Shown here: piece by piece, positions 17,896-25,253 of the stretch
How positions within the stretch are numbered: the first letter of the stretch is position 1
Layout of the letters: the number at the start of each line of letters is the position of its first letter
From: an uncultured Flavobacteriaceae bacterium
GTDB lineage: Bacteria > Bacteroidota > Bacteroidia > Flavobacteriales > Flavobacteriaceae
Direction: 5' to 3'
Length of the DNA: 64,000 nucleotides
Assembly (NCBI GenBank): GCA_943788165.1
Contig: CALSPF010000001.1
Location: 186,001-250,000, forward strand
Program-made: the position numbers and the translations under genes
Notes under the pieces: model-generated
Database searches by the model: none
The model's input: only the letters and a program-made list of their open reading frames with translations
Told to the model about the DNA's origin: nothing

Positions 17896-18160
17896 GTATA
17901 TTTTTTTAAAATTACCCATAAAACGCTGGTGTTTGATGGGATAGTTTATTTAATAATTAGAAAACTGAAGAAGAGAGACATTTAGGTTATATATAGATAT
18001 CACGACCAACTTCAAAAATGAAAATCATTTCGATAAAACCAACCCTCTCTATAAATCAACTGAAGCGCTAAAACTTTCTGGGTTTTATTTATAAGTCCCA
18101 AGATGGGTTTATTTTTTTGTTTGATGCCAATATGATGACAGAAAAAGGTTATTAAATCAA
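17896..18160. other. A+T-rich spacer without a recognisable gene
   Basis: No open frame of useful length or known motif was seen. Short fragments such as TTNFKNENHF can be read on the plus strand but are closed by stops, so this may be decayed coding sequence. Confidence 0.4.
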
Positions 18161-18187
18161 AAAACCCTCCTTAAAAAGGAGGGTTTT
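18161..18187. terminator. perfect 12-bp-stem terminator hairpin
   Basis: AAAACCCTCCTT (18161-18172), a three-base loop, and its exact complement AAGGAGGGTTTT (18176-18187). It has U-tracts both ways and directly abuts a tRNA-3'-end-like sequence. Confidence 0.85.
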
Positions 18188-18199
18188 GTACCCAAGACG
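18188..18199 (-). repeat. tRNA-3'-end-like attachment remnant, copy 1 (shortest)
   Basis: GTACCCAAGACG matches 11 of 12 bases of the copy at 21767 and lies, like the other two copies, immediately beside a terminator hairpin in the same orientation. It reads as the acceptor end of a tRNA on the minus strand. The match is too short to be conclusive. Confidence 0.4.
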
Positions 18200-18490
18200 A
18201 TTCAATTCTTGAACTTTTTTACAAAGACCTTTATAAACTCTACGATTTAAAAGACACCCTTGAACACTAAGGAATTGACAATTATCCTCACAGTTCTTTA
18301 GATTCACTTGGGCTAAGCGATAATTCATCGCTACAAGCAAGGAGTTGAACTAATATAGTATGACAAATACACCTTACTTAGTTTGTGTGTTTATTAATCC
18401 AAATTGTATAATAATTACGTTGAATTAACTCAATAAATTATTGCTGAAACGATTATAATATACTTCCTAGCACTTATTTCTTTATCATTC
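18200..18490. other. non-coding A+T-rich spacer
   Basis: Between the remnant at 18188 and the operator-like boxes at 18491. A 62-codon minus-strand frame exists here but it has no signs of selection. Nothing else was recognised. Confidence 0.4.
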
Positions 18491-18531
18491 GAATTTGATT
18501 CATCATATATAATTTATAACGAATATAATTC
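18491..18531. promoter_or_regulatory. paired GAATnnnATTC boxes upstream of the homoserine dehydrogenase gene
   Basis: GAATTTGATTC (18491-18501) and GAATATAATTC (18521-18531) are both inverted repeats with a 3-base centre, spaced 30 bp apart (about three helical turns). A related GAATTTGCATTC lies at 21631-21642, upstream of the Lrp-type regulator. Paired phased sites suit an Lrp/AsnC octamer. The region is A+T-rich, so chance matches are possible. Confidence 0.4.
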
Positions 18532-18598
18532 ATATTTTAATATTTAAATTGAATGTATGTATAGTTTTGCTCTGTAAACATGAATTAAATAATCACAG

Positions 18599-19615
18599 AT
18601 GGTAAAGGTAGTGTATGTAGGGTTTGGTATTGTGTCACAAGGTTTGGCTGAAATCATTTTAAATAATAATTCTGTATTGCCTTTAGTTGAGACCGTAGAG
18701 ATACAAACAGTAGGAATACTGGACACAAAGAAAGGTAGCAGGATTGATGCTAGTGGTATAAATATGCATGATGTGCTTTTAAATACTAAAGAAGGCGATT
18801 ATAGCTTGCTAACAGATACTATACTTGATATTCCTAAAGCAATACAAGAAATTAATGCAGACATCCTCATTGAGGCTAGTTTCACGGATATTAAAACAGG
18901 ACAGCCTGCAATATCTCACATGGAATCTGCACTAAAATCTAATAAACACGTTGTCACTACTAATAAAGGACCATTTGCTGTAGCGTATAAACAGATTTTT
19001 AATTTAGCCGCATTATTGAAAAAAAATGTAGTAATTGAAGGAACTGTAATGAGTGGTACGCCAATAATAAATGTATTAAATAATGGTCTTTTAGGTTCAG
19101 ATATCACTGCTGTAAGCGGTATTATGAATGGAACATCTAATTATATTTTTTCTAAAATGGAATTAGGGATGTCTTATAGTGATGCGCTTTTACAAGCACA
19201 ACAGCTTGGATATGCAGAAGCTGATCCAACAAGTGATGTAGAAGGTCTAGACACATTAGCCAAAGTAATGATTTTGGCAAATGTTGTTTTTGATGAGCAA
19301 TTAATTCAAGAAGATATTGAGGTTCGTGGAATATCAGACATTACACTTTCAGATGTAAAAGAAGCATCATCAAAGAATGAAAGATGGAAACTAATTGGAA
19401 GCGTTTGGAAGGATAATAATGGTAAAGTACATGGTTCAGTAAGTCCCAAGCTTGTTCCGATAAACGATTCATTATATGGCATTTCAGATGCTACTAATGC
19501 TTTAAAAATAACATCTAACATTTTGGGAGACACCACAATTGTTGGAGCAGGAGCAGGGAAAATAGAAACAGGTTTTGCATTGTATAATGACATTATATCC
19601 ATAGTTAACCGTTAA
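18599..19615 (+). CDS. homoserine dehydrogenase family protein without ACT domain
   Basis: A 338-residue NAD(P)-dependent oxidoreductase. The nucleotide-binding start is VVYVGFGIVSQGL. The catalytic-domain marks are TTNKGPFA (Lys123), IEGTVMSGTPII, GIMNGTSNYI and EADPTSDVEGLDTLAK (Asp213, Asp218, Lys222). There is no N-terminal aspartokinase and no C-terminal regulatory ACT domain, unlike the usual biosynthetic enzymes of this phylum, which are often fused to aspartokinase. It lies 10 bases before an aldehyde dehydrogenase gene. Together with that gene and the adjacent Lrp regulator, oxidation of homoserine to aspartate semialdehyde (catabolic direction) is my preferred reading, as inference. 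Confidence 0.85.
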   Translation: MVKVVYVGFGIVSQGLAEIILNNNSVLPLVETVEIQTVGILDTKKGSRIDASGINMHDVLLNTKEGDYSLLTDTILDIPKAIQEINADILIEASFTDIKTGQPAISHMESALKSNKHVVTTNKGPFAVAYKQIFNLAALLKKNVVIEGTVMSGTPIINVLNNGLLGSDITAVSGIMNGTSNYIFSKMELGMSYSDALLQAQQLGYAEADPTSDVEGLDTLAKVMILANVVFDEQLIQEDIEVRGISDITLSDVKEASSKNERWKLIGSVWKDNNGKVHGSVSPKLVPINDSLYGISDATNALKITSNILGDTTIVGAGAGKIETGFALYNDIISIVNR

Positions 19616-19625
19616 AATTTTAAAT

Positions 19626-21029
19626 ATGGTTTCAGAAAATACACATACAAGTACAATAGCTGTTTATAATAGTTTTACAGGAGATACGATTGGATCTGTA
19701 CCTCAGTCCACTGAGAAAGATGTATTGGATGCACTTGATCTTGCTAAAATAGGAGAAGTAATTGGCAGAAAAATGCCAGCGTCTAAAAGAATAGCAATTC
19801 TTAAGAAAGCTGTTACACTAATGGAGCGAGAGTTTGATATATTATCGAACCTTATCGCAACAGAAGGTATTAAGACCATAGTTCAGGCAAGAAAAGAAGT
19901 AACTAGAGCTATAAATACCATGCAGCTTTCTGCTGAAGAAGCAGGAAGAATAATTGGAGCAACAATTCCATTTAATGCTGTTCCAGGTTCAGAAGATAGA
20001 TTTGGTTATGAAACCAAATTCCCTATCGGTATTGTTGTTGCCATTACCCCTTTCAATGATCCTTTAAATTTAGTCTGCCACAAGCTTGGACCAGCAATTG
20101 CAGCAGGAAACCCGGTCATATTAAAACCAAGTGATTATACACCTTTAGTGGCTATCAAGTTTGGAGAAATCCTTTTTGAGGCTGGACTACCAAAAGAGAT
20201 GCTTAGTATTATTACAGGAGCACCAGAAGCGTTTGGAGATTCTTTAATTAGTGATGAAAGAGTACGACTTATAAGTTTTACGGGTGGTTTAGAAGCTGCA
20301 AAAGTTATACAGAGAAAAGCAGGTTTAAAGAAAATAGTCATGGAACTTGGTTCTAATTCACCTGTAATCGTTTTGTCGGATGCAGATTTAGAAGAAGCAG
20401 TTCAATCTTGTGTATCCGGCGCATTTTATGCAAGTGGTCAAAATTGTGTTGGTGTAAAACGAATTTTTGTTGAAGCCGATATTTACAATTCATTTTTAAC
20501 ACATTTTTCTCAATTAACGTCTACTTTGAAAATTGGTTCACCATTATCTGAAGATATAGATATTGGCCCTATTATAAGTAAAGAATCGATTACTCAAATT
20601 GATGAATTTATTAACGAAAGTTATGAGCATGGAGCTAAGATAATTAGTGGCGGAGAAACAATTGGTAATTGCTATACACCAACCATATTAGAGGCTGACT
20701 GCGATAATGATACTGCCAATTGCAAAGAAGTTTTTGGCCCTGTCGTAACTGTATCAAAAGTGAAAAACTTAGAGCAAGCTATAGCATGTTGTAACAAATC
20801 TCCTTTTGGTTTGCATACCGCAGTTTTCACTAATAATATTAATAAAGCACACAAGGCAATTAATGAACTAGAGTGTGCTGGTGTCATGGTTAATGACTCC
20901 ACAGATTATAGAATAGATGCTATGCCGTTTGGAGGTATTAAAAGTAGTGGAATGGGAAGAGAAGGTGTAAAGTCAGCTATTGAAGCGATGTCTGAAACCA
21001 AAATTGCTTGTTTTAAATTAAAAATTTAA
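19626..21029 (+). CDS. NAD(P)-dependent aldehyde dehydrogenase
   Basis: A 467-residue aldehyde dehydrogenase superfamily enzyme. Key positions are Asn144 in TPFNDP, Lys167 in ILKPSD, the general base Glu240 in MELGSN, and the nucleophile Cys274 in GQNCVG. The overall pattern resembles the lactaldehyde/semialdehyde dehydrogenase branch. Coupled directly to the homoserine dehydrogenase gene (10-base gap), it could oxidise aspartate semialdehyde to aspartate, as DoeC does in ectoine degradation, which is also associated with an Lrp-type regulator. The substrate is inference. It is convergent with the Lrp gene (14-base gap). Confidence 0.88.
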   Translation: MVSENTHTSTIAVYNSFTGDTIGSVPQSTEKDVLDALDLAKIGEVIGRKMPASKRIAILKKAVTLMEREFDILSNLIATEGIKTIVQARKEVTRAINTMQLSAEEAGRIIGATIPFNAVPGSEDRFGYETKFPIGIVVAITPFNDPLNLVCHKLGPAIAAGNPVILKPSDYTPLVAIKFGEILFEAGLPKEMLSIITGAPEAFGDSLISDERVRLISFTGGLEAAKVIQRKAGLKKIVMELGSNSPVIVLSDADLEEAVQSCVSGAFYASGQNCVGVKRIFVEADIYNSFLTHFSQLTSTLKIGSPLSEDIDIGPIISKESITQIDEFINESYEHGAKIISGGETIGNCYTPTILEADCDNDTANCKEVFGPVVTVSKVKNLEQAIACCNKSPFGLHTAVFTNNINKAHKAINELECAGVMVNDSTDYRIDAMPFGGIKSSGMGREGVKSAIEAMSETKIACFKLKI

Positions 21030-21043
21030 AACACTTTTTATTT

Positions 21044-21541
21044 TCATTCATGATCCAAATAGATAGGGAATAATGGGTTTTGTGAAAAATCATAAATCAA
21101 GGACGTTTCTAAACTTTTCACATAATCTTTTGTAACATGATCCATTACAAAATCCCTTAAATGATCTTTGTCTCTAACGGCAATATAAAGCATGAAGTCT
21201 ACTTGACCAGCTAGGTGATAAATATTGACAACCTCTGGCAATAATGACATTGAATTTTTAAAGTCTTCAACTTCGTCTTTTGTGTTTTTGGTTAGTTTTA
21301 TAGCGACCATAGCTTCTATATTAGTGCCAAGCTTCGAAGAATCAACAAAAGCATGAAACCCAAAGAATATTTTTTTTCGCTGTAGTTTTCGCATTCTTTC
21401 GGAGCAGGTAGATTCTGCAATGCCAACTTCTGCAGCTATTTGTTTGTTAGATAATCTAGCATTCTTTTGTAAGAGTCTAATTATTTGCTTGTCAGTCTTG
21501 TCTAATTCGTTTTCAAGGCTATTTTTCCGAATACTTTTCAT
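21044..21541 (-). CDS. Lrp/AsnC family transcriptional regulator
   Basis: A 165-residue regulator. The N-terminal helix-turn-helix is clear (LDKTDKQIIRLLQKNARLS then IAAEVGIAESTCSERMRKL, about 13-52), followed by the RAM/effector domain (MVAIKLTKN...VNIYHLAGQVDFMLYIAV). Such proteins sense amino acids. It is tail-to-tail with the aldehyde dehydrogenase gene and is likely the local regulator of the homoserine/aldehyde dehydrogenase pair. The A+T-rich codon use matches those genes, so the three probably arrived together. Confidence 0.92.
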   Translation of the reverse strand: MKSIRKNSLENELDKTDKQIIRLLQKNARLSNKQIAAEVGIAESTCSERMRKLQRKKIFFGFHAFVDSSKLGTNIEAMVAIKLTKNTKDEVEDFKNSMSLLPEVVNIYHLAGQVDFMLYIAVRDKDHLRDFVMDHVTKDYVKSLETSLIYDFSQNPLFPIYLDHE

Positions 21542-21731
21542 AATTAAATCTATTATTACTTTTTAAATTCTTTAAAAGGCTATAATACATCATTATATTT
21601 AATTTGAACATAATCATTCAGAGTAGTTTTGAATTTGCATTCAATTCATGATTTTTTAATGATAAAAAAAGAATGCAATACGCAACAGTGCAAGTTTTAG
21701 AATCAAATTGTGGAAGTCAAAAATTAGCATA

Positions 21732-21766
21732 AAAAAAGGGAAACGATCTTTCGATGTTTCCCTTTT
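21732..21766. terminator. terminator hairpin next to tRNA-like remnant
   Basis: An A-rich run, GGGAAAC, an inner stem GATC/GAT, GTTTCCC and TTTT. For a tRNA on the minus strand this is in the correct place to end its transcript, as at 24994-25023. Confidence 0.75.
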
Positions 21767-21789
21767 GTACTCAAGACGGGACTACAACC
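21767..21789 (-). repeat. tRNA-3'-end-like attachment remnant, copy 2
   Basis: Identical to the 3' end of the tRNA-Leu gene (25028-25050) at 19 of 23 aligned positions, in the same orientation; the shared core is GTACTC, AAG or GAG, then CGGGACT. On the minus strand it reads as a T-arm plus acceptor strand with no tRNA body. This is the expected relic of integration into a tRNA 3' end, 190 bases upstream of an integrase gene. Confidence 0.55.
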
Positions 21790-21868
21790 TCAACAATGAC
21801 AATCTAAGTAATAGCAGTCGATTACAGCGATAATCCCATATAAAAACTACTATTAATAATCTGTAAAA

Positions 21869-21950
21869 GGACAAAATCGGACAAAATCGGACAGCGATGA
21901 ACACATCTGGACATCATTTAGGAGGGAATATCGAGGGAAAAGGAGGGAAA
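21869..21950. repeat. short direct repeats ahead of the integrase gene
   Basis: GGACAAAATC occurs twice in tandem (21869-21888), followed by the diverged units GGACAGCGAT and TGGACATC. Then three GAGGGAA-containing units follow (21920, 21932, 21941). The GAGGGAA unit recurs four times near the other end of the element (24905-24952). The arrangement suits arm-type or accessory binding sites of a tyrosine recombinase. Confidence 0.5.
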
Positions 21951-21980
21951 TCGAATAGGTTTATTTATTAACTTAGCCAA

Positions 21981-23309
21981 ATGAAGTTATTATTTAAGCA
22001 AGACATTCGAAAAGCGACAAATCTGGACAACCCTCAAAGCATTATAGCCTATTTTAACGGATTCAAGGACGGGAAGCCAACTAAGATCCAGTACAAGACG
22101 GATTATAAGGTTTTAGCCAAGCATTTTAGCAATGGAAGGGTTGTGAATAGTTATTCAAAGCACGAAATCAATCCATCTCTATCTAAAGCTGAAGCATTCT
22201 TTTATGATGAGGCGCAGAAGGAAAGGCAGAAGGGATTAGAGCCAGACAAAGCAACATTAATACGGGCTATTCGTAAATCACAGGGTCTAAGTGAAGAGGT
22301 CCCCCAGATTATTTATCTAACCCAATGGTCTCAAATATTTTTAGGGAAAACAAAAACCATCGTAAATCCTAAAGGTCAGTTGGGGTTATCTAAAGATACG
22401 GTTCAAAACTATTCTCAGTTAAACGATGCTCTACAGCGTTATGAGGCAACACGGGTAAAAGGAGGGTTTAAGCGCATAACTCTACAATATGCAACCCAAG
22501 ATGAGCTCAGTACATTCAGGAGTTATTTATTAGAGGTTGAAAAGTTAGCGCCAAGCACAACCCAGACAAGGATTAAAGACCTTAAAGCCTTAGCGGGTTA
22601 TGCCAAGAATAATGGAATGACGGTAAGCTCAGCATTCGTTGATTTTAAGAACACCCGTCAAAAAGCAAAGAACAGAGAAGAGATTATTTACCTAACAGAT
22701 CAAGAGGTGGATGCCATTTTAAGTTACGATGGTCCATTAACTGATAAGCTCGATAATGTAAAAAGATTATTCACTATTCAGGCAGTAACAGGAATACGGG
22801 TAAGCGATTTAATGAAGCTCAAAACGAACTCATTCAAGGTTGATGATGAAGGCGATTATATACTGCATTTAGAAACCAAAAAAGGTGTAAAACCACTACA
22901 GCTACCAGTAATAGACAGAAGAGCTGTTAAAGTGATAGAAACTGGTTTATTCAAGGATATATCAGAGCAGAAATACAATCTATATCTCAAAGAGTTAGGG
23001 AAGGTCTGTGGTATAGACGAGGAAATATGGGGTGACAAAAAAATGAATACCTACATTAAGGATGACGAAAACGGTGATCCCATTTACAAACAACGATTAC
23101 AACGGATCAAGTTACCGAAGTATCACTTTTTAAAAGCTCACAGTTCGAGATATACTGCATTAACTAACCTTTTTAATACAGGCGTTCCAACACAAATAAT
23201 ATTACAGATAAGCACCCACTCTACAGAGGCTATGCTGTTTAAGTATTTAGGCGTTGATCCAGATAGGGGCAGACAAGCGCAAGAGATGAAAAAGTATCTA
23301 AAAAGATAA
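21981..23309 (+). CDS. tyrosine recombinase (site-specific integrase)
   Basis: A 442-residue phage-type integrase. The C-terminal catalytic set is complete: Arg273 (TGIRVSDL), Lys300 (beta-hairpin), His387 and Arg390 (HSSR), His413 (STHST) and the nucleophile Tyr422 (LFKYLG). An N-terminal arm-binding region and SAM-like core-binding domain (about 110-225) precede it. The size and SAM-like layout are typical of integrases of Bacteroidota genomic islands. It is transcribed away from the tRNA-like remnant at 21767 and toward tRNA-Leu, 3.2 kb away. It is the likely mover of the 21.8-25.0 kb segment. Confidence 0.93.
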   Translation: MKLLFKQDIRKATNLDNPQSIIAYFNGFKDGKPTKIQYKTDYKVLAKHFSNGRVVNSYSKHEINPSLSKAEAFFYDEAQKERQKGLEPDKATLIRAIRKSQGLSEEVPQIIYLTQWSQIFLGKTKTIVNPKGQLGLSKDTVQNYSQLNDALQRYEATRVKGGFKRITLQYATQDELSTFRSYLLEVEKLAPSTTQTRIKDLKALAGYAKNNGMTVSSAFVDFKNTRQKAKNREEIIYLTDQEVDAILSYDGPLTDKLDNVKRLFTIQAVTGIRVSDLMKLKTNSFKVDDEGDYILHLETKKGVKPLQLPVIDRRAVKVIETGLFKDISEQKYNLYLKELGKVCGIDEEIWGDKKMNTYIKDDENGDPIYKQRLQRIKLPKYHFLKAHSSRYTALTNLFNTGVPTQIILQISTHSTEAMLFKYLGVDPDRGRQAQEMKKYLKR

Positions 23310-23434
23310 TCAACAAACCAACTATTTCAATTTTTTTTAAAATGAATAATTTGATGGCGTGTAATTCAAATTTCAACAACGGTTTGTCGACTTAGACGAT
23401 CTTCTAGTAATCGTTTCTAGCCCGCTCTCCGTAT

Positions 23435-23821
23435 TCAATCTGCTGCTTCTATGAGGGAAAAAGAAACGGTAATGGAAACATCAGCATCAAAGTGTACAAT
23501 AGTCGTTAATTCATCTGACCCATTTGGCCAGCCTGAAAATAAATATCCATCATTAGGTATGGCTTTAAGAATCGCTGAACTTCCTTTATTGACTTTAAAA
23601 GGTATCCCATCCATTCTTTCTGTAATAGACTTACACGCTGAATTCGGTAAACCTGTAGGTAAACACGACACAATACCCCCTTCTCCAACGATTACGGTAC
23701 AGAAATATGAATAATTCGCGGGGACACCTGAGCTTTCATTATTTACGGGCTCATCTCTAAAACAAGCTGAAATTATGATAACACAAAAAAGACAAAGTGT
23801 TTTTTTTATAAAAACTTGCAT
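23435..23821 (-). CDS. small lipoprotein with one InlB-B-repeat-like domain
   Basis: A 128-residue protein from the ATG at 23821. The signal MQVFIKKTLCLFCVIIISAC gives a lipidated Cys20. The body contains VIVGEGGIVS, a Cys pair (SCLPTG...SACKS), then GSSAILKAIPNDGYLFSGWP and DADVSITVSF, the pattern of the divergent InlB B-repeat (ubiquitin-like beta-grasp) module. The role is unknown, probably surface exposed. It is cargo of the integrase element. Confidence 0.65.
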   Translation of the reverse strand: MQVFIKKTLCLFCVIIISACFRDEPVNNESSGVPANYSYFCTVIVGEGGIVSCLPTGLPNSACKSITERMDGIPFKVNKGSSAILKAIPNDGYLFSGWPNGSDELTTIVHFDADVSITVSFSLIEAAD

Positions 23822-24391
23822 TTTAATAAACATAAGCATCTTTATTAATTTTGGCTTGATTAGCAGGCTAAATTGGTAGATTTCACCCTATTTTTTCCTA
23901 AAATGCACTATTGTAAAAACAAGAGGCAAAGGGTGAATTAGTAATATAACAATTAATTCCTTTTAATTTGAAAGTTATTTACTATGTTTATGATAACCAT
24001 AAACCAAAACATCAAATTATTGGTGTTTAAACCGTTCTTAGAAAGGATAGAGGAGGACAGCAAAGATGGTGGTTTACCCTTCTAAGGAGTTTAGCAATGA
24101 GATGCGCCAACCTCAAAATGTTAAGGATAATGCAAAAACAGCCGCATAAGCCGACTATAAAAAACGCATCAAAAACAGCAAAACGCTGAATAATCCTCAA
24201 AAAAGCCCCGATTACGACATTCGTAACGGGGTTTTAGGGTTAAAACAAGTCCCAAACTCTAACAAAAACACCATTTTACGGGGGTTCCCAGAGGGTTTTA
24301 GTTTATAAACCTTATTATGTAAAATAGGATTCTGGATTACGATATTCTCAACGAGGGGTATAGCACGACAAATAGACTAACAGAGCGTGTA
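23822..24391. other. spacer with one terminator and no recognised gene
   Basis: A strong hairpin lies at 24201-24235 (CCCCG/CGGGG with inner TTACGA/TCGTAA and flanking A and T runs). The rest holds only short closed frames, for example fragments around 24060-24190 that look like decayed coding sequence. No promoter could be assigned. Confidence 0.5.
24201..24235. terminator. Rho-independent terminator inside the integrative element
   Basis: CCCCG-A-TTACGA, loop CAT, TCGTAA-CGGGG, flanked by AAAA and TTTT. It probably ends the 148-residue gene read on the minus strand. Confidence 0.75.
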
Positions 24392-24838
24392 TCATTCAAG
24401 ATTACTTTTATCTAACATATCATCCCTCATCACAGATTCAGCCTTCCCATTAAACTTAGTTCTAATATCACCATCAGCCTTCAATCGTTGATACTTTTTT
24501 TTATGCCACTTCGTATAGAATAGTAACTCATTCTTAGACCACATACTTTTAGCCTCTAACGTCTCAATAGTAGATAATATATCAGCATTAATCCGTTCTG
24601 TGATCTGTGGTTTTTTATCACCTGCGCCCAACTGCTCATTAACCCAGTGTGTCTCTTTTACTAACAGCTCAATAATAGCATCCTGTATATTACTGGAGTG
24701 CTCCAGAGCTTTTACCTTCTCTTCGTGCTCTGCTATAATGGTCTCTAAGTTCATTACATATCTAAGAATAGTGTTCAGTTTATCTTCAGTAGATAAATCT
24801 GCAACCCCTTCTATAAACTTCATCTGTGCTTCTGTCAT
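24392..24838 (-). CDS. unknown cargo protein, helical/coiled-coil
   Basis: A 148-residue protein, charged and largely helical, with a likely coiled coil in the first 65 residues (NLETIIAEHEEKVKALEHSS). A more basic C-terminal half (WHKKKYQRLKADG) contains MWSKNELLFYTKWHKKK, which could contact nucleic acid. No signal and no known domain. It is placed between the integrase and the right end of the element. Confidence 0.6.
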   Translation of the reverse strand: MTEAQMKFIEGVADLSTEDKLNTILRYVMNLETIIAEHEEKVKALEHSSNIQDAIIELLVKETHWVNEQLGAGDKKPQITERINADILSTIETLEAKSMWSKNELLFYTKWHKKKYQRLKADGDIRTKFNGKAESVMRDDMLDKSNLE

Positions 24839-24904
24839 AATGCCAAATATAGCATATCATTTAAACACTAACAATGCCAACGACCGTACAGTTAATGCTA
24901 AAAT

Positions 24905-24952
24905 AGGAGGGAAAACAGGAGGGAAAACAGGAGGGAAAACAGGAGGGAAAAG
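24905..24952. repeat. 12-bp tandem repeat, four copies
   Basis: AGGAGGGAAAAC repeats at 24905, 24917 and 24929, with a last copy ending in G at 24941. It shares the GAGGGAA core with units at 21920-21950 at the opposite end of the element. There are no spacers, so it is not CRISPR. Confidence 0.85.
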
Positions 24953-24993
24953 AAAAACAGCAATCAGTAAAAAACGCTGTTAGCCCCGTGTTT

Positions 24994-25023
24994 AAACAAA
25001 AAGCCCCTCCGTAAGGAAGGGCT
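24994..25023 (-). terminator. terminator of the tRNA-Gly/tRNA-Leu transcript
   Basis: AGCCC (25002-25006) pairs with GGGCT (25019-25023), with inner TCC/GGA. The A-rich stretch at 24994-25001 gives the U-tract on the minus strand. Confidence 0.8.
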
Positions 25024-25025
25024 AA

Positions 25026-25112
25026 TGGTACTCGAGGCGGGACTTGAACCCGCACGCCCCAAAGAGCACAGGATTTTAAGTCCGGCGTGTCTACCAATTC
25101 CACCACTCGAGC
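25026..25112 (-). tRNA. tRNA-Leu (anticodon TAA), CCA encoded
   Basis: Read on the minus strand: acceptor GCTCGAG with CTCGAGT, D-arm GTGGTGGAATTGGTAGAC, anticodon loop CTTAAAA (anticodon TAA), a long class II variable arm, T-arm GGTTCAAGTCC, then ACCA. It forms a two-gene unit with tRNA-Gly upstream. Its 3' end is the probable integration target for the element to its left. Confidence 0.95.
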
Positions 25113-25127
25113 ATTTGATTGGTATAG

Positions 25128-25199
25128 AGCGAAAGACGGGATTTGAACCCGCGACCCTCACCTTGGCAAGGTGATGCTCTACCCCTGAGCTACTTTCGC
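25128..25199 (-). tRNA. tRNA-Gly (anticodon GCC)
   Basis: Minus strand, 72 bases: acceptor GCGAAAG with CTTTCGC, D-arm TAGCTCAGGGGTAGAGC, anticodon stem ACCTT/AAGGT around loop TGCCA (anticodon GCC), T-arm GGGTTCAAATCCC. The CCA is not encoded. It lies 15 bases upstream of tRNA-Leu. Confidence 0.95.
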
Positions 25200-25253
25200 A
25201 TGGGATGGCAAAGGTAAAATAAATTTTAAATTTTGTCGACTTTTTTCAAGAAT

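Noticed and set aside
18152..18340. Minus-strand frame of 62 codons running through the terminator at 18161
   Set aside because: It reads through a perfect terminator hairpin and lacks any family likeness.
24905..24952. Possible CRISPR array
   Set aside because: Units are 12 bp, directly abutting with no spacers, and no cas gene is near.
24600..24983. Plus-strand frame ending in a repeated GGKT peptide
   Set aside because: It is antisense to the 148-residue cargo gene and its repeat is only the translation of the 12-bp DNA repeat.
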